Shown piece after piece: positions 34,901 through 45,600 of a stretch of 64,000 bases of DNA. Each line of letters begins with the position of its first letter. Position 1 is the stretch's first letter. Made by a program: the position numbers and the translations under genes. This DNA comes from Megaustenia siamemsis (taxonomy: Eukaryota; Mollusca; Gastropoda; Stylommatophora; Ariophantidae). Where the stretch lies: positions 62,444,951-62,508,950 of the forward strand of contig JAVIAB010000046.1 in the NCBI GenBank assembly GCA_032433765.1. The letters are read 5' to 3'. The notes under the pieces are model-generated. The model saw only the letters and a program-made list of their open reading frames with translations. It did no database searches and was not told where the DNA came from.

Positions 34901-35490
34901 CAGCCTTGTACTTGTACTTTGACACTCATCAGAAGACCATAATCAGCATTGTACTTGTACTTTGACACTCAACAGAAGACCATAATCAGCCTTGTACTTT
35001 GACACTCATCAGAAGACCATAATCAGCCTTGTACTTGTACTTTGACACTCATCAGAAGACCATAATCAGCCTTGTACTTTGACACTCAACAGAAGACCAT
35101 AATCAGCCTTGTACTTTGACACTCAACAGAAGACCATAATCAGCCTTGTACTTGTACTTTGACACTCAACAGAAGACCATAATCAGCCTTGTACTTTGAC
35201 ACTCAACAGAAGACCATAATCAGCCTTGTACTTGTACTTTGACACTCAACAGAAGACCATAATCAGCCTTGTACTTTGACACTCAACAGAAGACCATAAT
35301 CAGCCTTGTACTTGTACTTTGACACTCAACAGAAGACCATAATCAGCCTTGTACTTTGACACTCAACAGAAGACCATAATCAGCCTTGTACTTGTACTTT
35401 GACACTCAACAGAAGACCATAATCAGCCTTGTACTTTGACACTCAACAGAAGACCATAATCAGCCTTGTACTTGTACTTTGACACTCAAC
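31906..35490. repeat. 43-bp tandem array, about 85 copies
   Basis: The unit contains gaccataatcagccttgtac and ttgtactttgacactcaac. Variants: acattg in the first four copies, cttttatactttg, cattgtac, caaaagacc. From about 34,980 a 37-bp form lacking six bases (ttgtac) alternates with the 43-bp form, so the terminal 0.5 kb has an 80-bp period. The copy count is estimated from length. Confidence 0.93.
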
Positions 35491-35655
35491 AGATCTACAG
35501 TCCTACGTTTTGCTCCACAAATAATATTCTCAGCTTACACTCGTATTCTCGTTGTCTCCCCACAAACGTTATCTGGTTTCTCCATCTTTGGGTCGCCCAG
35601 ATAACTCTTTCCATCCTTGTGGGCTACTCGAAGCAGACGCTGAGACTCTGTCTCA
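35491..35655. other. Short unique stretch
   Basis: No feature identified between the end of the 43-bp array and the SINE-B head. Confidence 0.5.
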
Positions 35656-35659
35656 ATAG

Positions 35660-35910
35660 TGGGAGTTGGGGCGGCTGGTCTAGACCTAGGACGTCGACGT
35701 CAGCACAGGAAGGACGCGGGTTGAAAGCCCACCAGAAGCGGGCGGTGTCGAGATTTGTCAAAAATAGGAAAAGATTACTCTGTGCTTTCTTGATGACGTT
35801 ACCTCCCCCGATCTCTTGGGTCGTCAGATCCGATGTCTAGCCCTCTCGGATAACGGCAATAAACAGGAGGTCCCGTGTACAGTTGCGCACGTTAAAGAAC
35901 TCTTTACAAT
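35660..35910 (+). mobile_element. SINE family B copy, uninterrupted
   Basis: A tRNA-like head at about 35,668-35,735 with an A-box-like tggtctagacctagg and a B-box-like gggttgaaagccc (35,718-35,730), then a body ending in gatgtctagccctctcgg (about 35,833-35,850) and a tail with aggtcccgtgt and gcgcacgttaaagaac. The head, the cgatgtctag block and the tail match, in the same order, the minus-strand element at 42,607-48,995. This copy therefore shows what the element looks like without the 6.2-kb internal expansion. The family name is mine; I cannot place it in a database. Confidence 0.7.
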
Positions 35911-36147
35911 TACAATCGAAGAAGTGGGCTATAAATATGTGCCGTTGCCTGGGCAAAAGTGTCATTAGAACCCCCCACCCTTTCCCCACCGTGTATCCCA
36001 GGCCGTGCTACGGAGTTCGTGCACGTGGGCCAGGATTCTCCTCGGATGTTCTCGAGATTCGAGACGACGATATCAGGGCACCCATGGGTTCTTTCAGTGG
36101 ACAGTGATGATGATCCTAGCAACCAACTATTTTATTATTTCTAGGTC
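35911..36147. other. Unique flank before the 33-bp array
   Basis: Contains accccccaccctttcccc and cgtgcacgtgggcc but no recognisable gene. It may be the 3' side of the SINE-B copy or older flanking DNA. Confidence 0.4.
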
Positions 36148-39100
36148 GTGTGACTGCGGTAATAGTTCTAGGAGCCACTTGTGTGACTGCGGTAATAGTT
36201 CTAGGAGCCACTTGTGTGACTGCGGTAATAGTTCTAGGAGCCACTTGTGTGACTGCGGTAATAGTTCTAGGAGCCACTTGTGTGACTGCGGTAATAGTTC
36301 TAGGAGCCACTTGTGTGACTGCGGTAATAGTTCTAGGAGCCACTTGTGTGACTGCGGTAATAGTTCTAGGAGCCACTTGTGTGACTGCGGTAATAGTTCT
36401 AGGAGCCACTTGTGTGACTGCGGTAATAGTTCTAGGAGCCACTTGTGTGACTGCGGTAATAGTTCTAGGAGCCACTTGTGTGACTGCGGTAATAGTTCTA
36501 GGAGCCACTTGTGTGACTGCGGTAATAGTTCTAGGAGCCACTTGTGTGACTGCGGTAATAGTTCTAGGAGCCACTTGTGTGACTGCGGTAATAGTTCTAG
36601 GAGCCACTTGTGTGACTGCGGTAATAGTTCTAGGAGCCACTTGTGTGACTGCGGTAATAGTTCTAGGAGCCACTTGTGTGACTGCGGTAATAGTTCTAGG
36701 AGCCACTTGTGTGACTGCGGTAATAGTTCTAGGAGCCACTTGTGAAACTGCGGTAATAGTTCTAGGAGCCACTTGTGTGACTGCGGTAATAGTTCTAGGA
36801 GCCACTTGTGTGACTGCGGTAATAGTTCTAGGAGCCACTTGTGTGACTGCGGTAATAGTTCTAGGAGCCACTTGTGTGACTGCGGTAATAGTTCTAGGAG
36901 CCACTTGTGTGACTGCGGTAATAGTTCTAGGAGCCACTTGTGTGACTGCGGTAATAGTTCTAGGAGCCACTTGTGTGACTGCGGTAACAGTTCTAGGAGC
37001 CACTTGTATGACTGCGGTAATAGTTCTAGGAGCCACTTGTGTGACTGCGGTAACAGTTCTAGGAGCCACTTGTGTGACTGCGGTAATAGTTCTAGGAGCC
37101 ACTTGTGTGACTGGGGTAATAGTTCTAGGAGCCACTTGTATGACTGCGGTAATAGTTCTAGGAGCCACTCGTGTGACTGCGGTAATAGTTCTAGGAGCCA
37201 CTCGTGTGACTGCGGTAATAGTTCTAGGAGCCACTTGTGTGACTGCGGTAATAGTTCTAGGAGCCACTCGTGTGACTGCGGTAATAGTTCTAGGAGCCAC
37301 TTGTGTGACTGCGGTAATAGTTCTAGGAGCCACTTGTGTGACTGCGGTAAAAGTTCTAGGAGCCACTTGTGTGACTGCGGTAATAGTTCTAGGAGCCACT
37401 TGTGTGACTGCGGTAATAGTTCTAGGAGCCACTTGTATGACTGCGGTAATAGTTCTAGGAGCCACTTGTATGACTGCGGTAATAGTTCTAGGAGCCACTT
37501 GTGTGACTGCGGTAATAGTTCTAGGAGCCACTTGTGTGACTGCGGTAATAGTTCTAGGAGCCACTTGTATGACTGCGGTAATAGTTCTAGGAGCCACTTG
37601 TATGACTGCGGTAATAGTTCTAGGAGCCACTTGTATGACTGCGGTAATAGTTCTAGGAGCCACTTGTGTGACTGCGGTAATAGTTCTAGGAGCCACTTGT
37701 ATGACTGCGGTAATAGTTCTAGGAGCCACTTGTGTGACTGCGGTAATAGTTCTAGGAGCCACTTGTATGACTGCGGTAATAGTTCTAGGAGCCACTTGTA
37801 CGACTGCGGTAATAGTTCTAGGAGCCACTTGTACGACTGCGGTAATAGTTCTAGGAGCCACTTGTATGACTGCGGTAATAGTTCTAGGAGCCACTTGTAT
37901 GACTGCGGTAATAGTTCTAGGAGCCACTTGTATGACTGCGGTAATAGTTCTAGGAGCCACTTGTACGACTGCGGTAATAGTTCTAGGAGCCACTTGTATG
38001 ACTGCGGTAATAGTTCTAGGAGCCACTTGTATGACTGAGGTAATAGTTCTAGCAGCCACTTGTATGACTGCGGTAACAGTTCTAGGAGCCACTTGTATGA
38101 CTGTGGTAATAGTTCTAGGAGCCACTTGTATGACTGCGGTAATAGTTCTAGGAGCCACTTGTATGACTGCAGTAATAGTTCTAGGAGTCACTTGTACGAC
38201 TGCAGTAATAGTTCTAGGAGCCACTTGTACGACTGCGGTAATAGTTCTAGGAGCCACTTGTATGACTGCGGTAATAGTTCTAGGAGCCACTTGTATGACT
38301 GCGGTAATAGTTCTAGGAGCCACTTGTATGACTGTAGTAATAGTTCTAGGAGCCACTTGTATGACTGTGGTAATAGTTCTAGGAGCCACTTGTATGACTG
38401 TGGTAATAGTTCTAGGAGCCACTTGTATGACTGTGGTAATAGTTCTAGGAGTCACTTGTATGACTGTGGTAATAGTTCTAGGAGCCACTTGTATGACTGC
38501 AGTAATAGTTCTAGGAGTCACTTGTATGACTGTGGTAATAGTTCTAGGAGCCACTTGTATGACTGCAGTAATAGTTCTAGGAGCCACTTGTATGACTGCG
38601 GTAATAGTTCTAGGAGCCACTTGTATGACTGCGGTAATAGTTCTAGGAGCCACTTGTGTGACTGCGGTAATAGTTCTAGGAGCCACTTGTATGACTGCAG
38701 TAATAGTTCTAGGAGCCACTTGTATGACTGTGGTAATAGTTCTAGGAGCCACTTGTATGACTGTGGTAATAGTTCTAGGAGCCACTTGTATGACTGCGGT
38801 AATAGTTCTAGGATCCACATGTATGACTGTGGTAATAGTTCTAGGAGCCACTTGTATGACTGCGGTAATAGTTCTAGGATCCACATGTATGACTGTGGTA
38901 ATAGTTCTAGGAGCCACTTGTATGACTGTGGTAATAGTTCTAGGAGCCACTTGTATGACTGCGGTAATAGTTCTAGGATCCACATGTATGACTGCGGTAA
39001 TAGTTCTAGGATCCACATGTATGACTGTGGTAATAGTTCTAGGATCCACATGTATGACTGCGGTAATAGTTCTAGGATCCACATGTATGACTGTGGTAAT

Positions 39101-39925
39101 AGTTCTAGGAGTCACTTGTATGACTGCAGTAATAGTTCTAGGAGCCACTTGTATGACTGTGGTAATAGTTCTAGGAGCCACTTGTATGACTGCAGTAATA
39201 GTTCTAGGAGCCACTTGTATGACTGTGGTAATAGTTCTAGGAGCCACTTGTATGACTGCGGTAATAGTTCTAGGAGCCACTTGTATGACTGTGGTAATAG
39301 TTCTAGGAGCCACTTGTGTGACTGCGGTAATAGTTCTAGGAGCCACTTGTATGACTGCAGTAATAGTTCTAGGAGTCACTTGTATGACTGTGGTAATAGT
39401 TCTAGGAGCCACTTGTATGACTGCAGTAATAGTTCTAGGAGTCACTTGTATGACTGTGGTAATAGTTCTAGGAGCCACTTGTATGACTGCGGTAATAGTT
39501 CTAGGAGCCACTTGTATGACTGTGGTAATAGTTCTAGGAGCCACTTGTATGACTGCGGTAATAGTTCTAGGAGCCACTTGTATGACTGCGGTAATAGTTC
39601 TAGGAGCCACTTGTATGACTGCGGTAATAGTTCTAGGAGCCACTTGTATGACTGCGGTAATAGTTCTAGGAGCCACCTGTATGACTGCAGTAATAGTTCT
39701 AGGATCCACATGTATAGCTGCAGTAATAGTTCTAGGATCCACGTGTATAGCTGCAGTAATAGTTCTAGGATCCACTTGTATGGCTGCAGTATTAGTTCTA
39801 GGATCCACGTGTATAGCTGCAGTAATAGTTCTAGGATCCACGTGTATAGCTGCAGTAATAGTTCTAGGATCCACTTGTATGGCTGCAGTAATAGTTCTAG
39901 GACCCACTTGTATGGCTGCAGTAAT
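36148..39925. repeat. 33-bp tandem array with homogeneity gradient, about 115 copies
   Basis: The unit contains gtgactgcggtaatagttc and taggagccacttgt. Copies from 36,150 to about 36,735 look identical to me. Further right, tatgactg, then ctgtggtaat and aggatccacat variants accumulate, and the last eight or so copies (39,700-39,920) are tatagctgcagtaat forms. Two frames on the plus strand (1,314 and 645 codons) and one on the minus strand (1,263 codons) stay open because the unit is 33 bp. No start context, signal or domain supports a protein. Confidence 0.95.
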
Positions 39926-40360
39926 CGCTCATACTCTAGGATATCTCTGGCTGTTTTCATCCACGTCGCACAGAACTCCCTTGATGACTTTCATTAAGAG
40001 AAACACCATCGTGGCGGGATTTAATTTCACGGAAATCTTTCAGCGTTTCGCCAAAAGATTATTCATCTTATTATCACAGTTATCAATTCATTGAAAGCTG
40101 CCCGTCAAGGGAGAGACACAGCGCCACCCAGCGGAAACACTAACAAGCTGAATGCTAGAAGCCCTTCACCGATACTCTCACCAGAAGCCGACCCAGGAAT
40201 ACACAAGTTTCCTATGAACATTTCACACAGTATATTACATGTCGTGTCTAGCTGAGACACCAGGGAGTTGGTCTGGCTAGGATAGGCTGGCCTCTGTGCT
40301 CACAAAACTTGATGTTTGTCCACAGAATTGGACACTAACCCCGTACACATAATACCCCAA
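39926..40360. other. Unique stretch, no gene seen
   Basis: Contains a frame continuing out of the array to a stop at 40,094 and otherwise no coding, RNA or transposon signal that I recognise. Confidence 0.55.
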
Positions 40361-42283
40361 ACTTGATCATTTTTTTCTTGATTGTTCATTCATTATTTTA
40401 TCTTCAACTTTACTGATCATTCATTATTTTATCTTCAACTTTACTGTTCATTCATTATTTTTTCTTCAACTTTACTGTTCATTCATTATTTTATCAACTT
40501 TACTGATTATTGATTATTTTATCTCTAACTTTACTTATCATTCATTATTTTATCTCCAGCTTAATGATCATTCATTATTTTATATCCAACTTAATGATCA
40601 TTCATTATTTTATCTCCAACTTAATGATCATTCATTATTTTATATCCAACTTAACTGGTCATTCATTATTTTATCTCCAACTTAATGATCATTCATTATT
40701 TTATATCCATCTTAACTGGTCATTCATTATTTTATCTCCAACTTAATGATCATTCATTATTTTATCTCCAACTTAACTGGTCATTCATTATTTTATCAGC
40801 AACTTAACTGGTCATTCATTATTTTATCAGCAACTTAACTGGTCATTCATTATTTTATCTCTAACTTAACTGGTCATTCATTATTTTATCTCTAACTTAA
40901 CTGGTAATTCATTATTTTATATCCAATGTAACTAATAATTCATTATTTTATATCCAACTTAACTAATAATTCATTATTTTATATCCAACTTTACTGATCA
41001 TTCATTATTTTATCTCCAACTTTACTGATCATTCATTATTTTATCTCCAACTTTACTGATCATTCATTATTTTATCTCCAACTTTACTAATCATTCATTA
41101 TTTTATATCCAACTTAACTAATCATTCATTATTTTATATCCAACTTAACTAATCATTCATTATTTTATCTCATATATTATTATTCATTCATTATTTTATA
41201 ACCAACTTTACTATTATTTATTTTATCTCCAACTTAACTAATCATTCATTATTTTATATTCAACTTAACTAATCATTCATTATCTTATCTCATATATTAT
41301 TATTCATTCATTATTTTATAACCAACTTTACTATTATTGATTTTATCTCCAACTTAACTGGTCATTCATTATTTTATCTCTAACTTTAGTGATCATTCAT
41401 TATTTTATCTCTAACTTTACTAATCATTCATTATTTTATATCCAACTTAACTAATCATTCATTATTTTATATCCAACTCAACTAATAATTCATTATTTTA
41501 TATCCAACTTAACTGATCATTCATTATTTTATCTCCAACTTAACTGATCATTCATTATTTTATCTCTAACTTTACTAATCATTCATTTTTTTATATCCAA
41601 CTTAACTAATAATTCATTATTTTATATCCAACTTAACTGATCATTCATTATTTTATCTCCAACTTAACTATTCATTCATTATTTTATATCCAACTTAGCT
41701 AATCATTCATTATTTTATATTCAACTTAACTAATCATTCATTATTTTATCTCATATATTATTATTCATTCATTATTTTATAACCAACTTTACTATTATTG
41801 ATTTTATCTCCAACTTAACTGGTCATTCATTATTTTATCTCCAACTTAACTGGTCATTCATTATTTTATCTCCGACGTTACCATTCATTCACTATTTTAC
41901 CTCAAATTTTACTGTTAATTCATTTTTTTATGTCCAACTTTACTGTTAATTCATTTTTTTATGTCCAACTTTACTGCTCATTCATTCTTGTATCTCTAAC
42001 TTTACTACTAATTCATTTTTTTATCTGCAACTTTACTGTTCATTCATTTTTTTATCTGCAACTTTACTGTTCATTCATTGTTTTATCTGCAACGTTAATG
42101 TTCATTCAATTTTTTAACTGCAACTTTACTGTTCATTCATTTTTGTATCTGCAACTTTACTGTTCATTCATTTTTTATCTGCAACTTTACTGTTCATTCA
42201 TTTTTTTATCTGCAACTTTACTGTTCATTCATTTTTTTATCTGCAACTTTACTGTTCATTCATTTTTTTATCTGCAACGTTAC
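40361..42283. repeat. AT-rich tandem array, about 31-bp unit
   Basis: The unit contains attcattattttatctcc and aacttaactgatc. Sub-blocks differ by ctaatcattc, gttcattcat and tttttttatctgcaac forms, the last dominating 41,930-42,280. A compound segment with catatattattattcattc recurs at about 41,170, 41,290 and 41,755. The array ends at the LINE fragment at 42,284. Confidence 0.92.
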
Positions 42284-42606
42284 TGTTTATTGTTCAAACC
42301 AATATTGGTGTTGATTTCATTGCTCCTGTGATGACCCTAAGTGCCAGGTTTTGTACTTTATCCAGTTCTTGCAATGTGGTGTTTGATACTGAGCACTATG
42401 CGGATGATCCATATTCTAAATGTGGGTGTATACTATGCTGGTAAATTTACTGAGTATTTTCCCACTCGCACCCCATGTGGTTCCACACAACTTTCTTAGA
42501 ATAGCCCATTCCCTCCTTGCTTTTTGTGTTGCCTTATTTATCTGGTATTTCCCAGATAGTTTGTTGTCAAATGTAACACCGAGATACGTAGCTTGTATGT
42601 ATTCTT
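42284..42606 (-). mobile_element. Jockey/CR1-like LINE RT fragment, frameshifted
   Basis: A minus-strand RT C-terminal scrap. Reading from 42,600: ATYLGVTFDNKLSGKYQIN, then a helix-rich stretch with LRKLCGTTWGAS and KILSKF. A frame change at the HLEYGS motif leads to LDKVQNLALRVITGAMKSTP. YLGVTFD, LEYGS and the R.I.GAMKSTP motif in this order are characteristic of Jockey/CR1-type RTs, a different group from the element at 1,065-2,606. There is one in-frame stop and one frameshift. It is abutted by the 31-bp array on one side and the SINE-B tail on the other. Confidence 0.85.
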
Positions 42607-45600
42607 AAGGGGATTTTTTACGTGCGCAGATTACACACGGGACCTCGTATTTTTCTCCAGTATCCGAGAGGACTAGACATCGTGTATCACTTCACCTAGA
42701 GACCAGAGTTAAGTAGAGTTACGAAGTGAACAGTCGTGTCTCACTTCACACAGAGACTAGAGTTAAGTAGAGTTACGAAGTGAACAGTCGTATCTCACTT
42801 CACACAGAGACTAGAGTTAAGTAGAGTTACGAAGTGAACAGTCGTATCTCACTTCACCCAGAGACCAGAGTTAGGTAGAGGTACGAAGTGAACAGTCGTA
42901 TCTCACTTCACCCAGAGACCAGAGTTAGGTAGAGGTACGAAGTGAACAGTCGTATCTCACTTCACCCAGAGACCAGAGTTAGGTAGAGGTACGAGGTGAA
43001 CCGTCGTATCTTACTTCACCCAGAGACCAGAGTTAGGTAGAGGTACGAAGTGAACAGTCGTATCTCACTTCACCCAGAGACCAGAGTTAGGTAGAGTTAC
43101 GAAGTGAACAGTCGTATCTCACTTCACACAGAGACTAGAGTTAAGTAGAGTTACGAAGTGAACAGTCGTGTCTCACTTCACACAGAGACTAGAGTTAGGT
43201 AGAGTTACGAAGTGAACAGTCGTATCTCACTTCACACAGAGACTAGAGTTAAGTAGAGTTACGAAGTGAACAGTCGTGTCTCACTTCATACAGAGACTAG
43301 AGTTAGGTAGAGTTACGAAGTGAACAGTCGTATCTCACTTCACACAGAGACTAGAGTTAAGTAGAGTTACGAAGTGAACAGTCGTATCTCACTTCACACA
43401 GAGACTAGAGTTAGGTAGAGTTACGAAGTGAACAGTCGTGTCTCACTTCACCCAGAGACTAGAGTTAAGTAGAGTTACGAAGTGAACAGTCATATCTCAC
43501 TTCACCCAGAGACCAGAGTTAAGTAGAGTTACGAAGTGAACAGTCGTGTCTCACTTCACACAGAGACTAGAGTTAGGTAGAGTTACGAAGTGAACAGTCG
43601 TATCTCACTTCACCCAGAGACTAGAGTTAAGTAGAGTTACGAAGTGAACAGTCGTATCTCACTTCACCTAGAGACTAGAGTTAAGTAGAGTTACGAAGTG
43701 AACAGTCATATCTCACTTCACCCAGAGACCAGAGTTAAGTAGAGTTACGAAGTGAACAGTCATATCTCACTTCACGCAGAGACTAGAGTTAAGTAGAGTT
43801 ACGAAGTGAACAGTCGTATCTCACTTCACACAGAGACTGGAGTTAAGTAGAGTTACGAAGTGAACAGTCGTATCTCACTTCACACAGAGACTAGAGTTAA
43901 GTAGAGTTACGAAGTGAACAGTCGTATCTCACTTCACACAGAGACCAGAGTTAAGTAGAGTAACGAAGTGAACAGTCGTATCTCACTTCACACAGAGACT
44001 AGAGTTAAGTAGAGTTACGAAGTGAACAGTCGTGTCTCACTTCACCCAGAGACTAGAGTTAAGTAGAGTTACGAAGTGAACAGTCGTGTCTCACTTCACA
44101 CAGAGACTAGAGTTAAGTAGAGTTACGAAGTGAACAGTCGTGTCTCACTTCACACAGAGACCAGAGTTAAGTAGAGTTACGAAGTGAACAGTCGTGTCTC
44201 ACTTCACGCAGAGACTAGAGTTAAGTAGAGTTACGAAGTGAACAGTCGTATCTCACTTCACACAGAGTAGAGTTAAGTAGAGTTACGAAGTGAACAGGCA
44301 TATCTCACTTCACCCAGAGACTAGAGATAGGTAGAGTTACGAAGTGAACAGTCATATCTCACTTCACCCAGAGACTAGAGTTAGGTAGAGTTACGAAGTG
44401 AACAGTCGTATCTCACTTTACCCAGAGACTAAAATTAGGTAGTGGTATGAAGTGAACAGACATATCTCACTTCACACAGAGACTAGAATTAGGTAAATGT
44501 ACGAAGTGAACAGTCGTATCTCATTTCACCCAGAGTTAGTTAGAGGTACGAAGTGAACAGTCGTATCTCACTTCACCCAGAGTTAGGTAGAGGTACGTAG
44601 TGAACAGTCGTATCTCACTTCACACAGAGTTAGGTAGAGGTACGAAGTGAACAGTCGTATCTCACTTCACACAGAGTTAGGTAGAGGTACGAAGTGAACA
44701 GTCGTATCTCACTTCACACAGAGTTAGGTAGAGGTACGAAGTGAACAGTCGTATCTCACTTCACCCAGAGACCAGAGTTAGGTAGAGGTACGAAGTGAAC
44801 AGTCGTATCTCACTTCACACAGTTAGGTAGAGGTACGAAGTGAACAGTCGTATCTCACTTCACCCAGAGACCAGAGTTAGGTAGAGGTACGAGGTGAACA
44901 GTGGTATCTCACTTCACCCAGAGACCAGAGTTAGGTAGAGGTACGAAGTGAACAGTCGTATCTCACTTCACCCAGAGACCAGAGTTAGGTAGAGGTACGA
45001 AGTGAACAGTCGTATCTCACTTCACCCAGAGACCAGAGTTAGGTAGAGGTACGAAGTGAACAGTCGTATCTCACTTCACCCAGAGACCAGAGTTAGGTAG
45101 AGGTACGAGGTGAACCGTCGTATCTTACTTCACCCAGAGACCAGAGTTAGGTAGAGGTACGAAGTGAACAGTCGTATCTCACTTCACCCAGAGACCAGAG
45201 TTAGGTAGAGTTACGAAGTGAACAGTCGTATCTCACTTCACACAGAGACTAGAGTTAAGTAGAGTTACGAAGTGAACAGTCGTGTCTCACTTCACACAGA
45301 GACTAGAGTTAGGTAGAGTTACGAAGTGAACAGTCGTATCTCACTTCACACAGAGACTAGAGTTAAGTAGAGTTACGAAGTGAACAGTCGTGTCTCACTT
45401 CACACAGAGACTAGAGTTAGGTAGAGTTACGAAGTGAACAGTCGTATCTCACTTCACACAGAGACTAGAGTTAAGTAGAGTTACGAAGTGAACAGTCGTA
45501 TCTCACTTCACACAGAGACTAGAGTTAGGTAGAAATACGAAGTGAACAGTCGTGTCTCACTTCACCCAGAGACTAGAGTTAAGTAGAGTTACGAAGTGAA

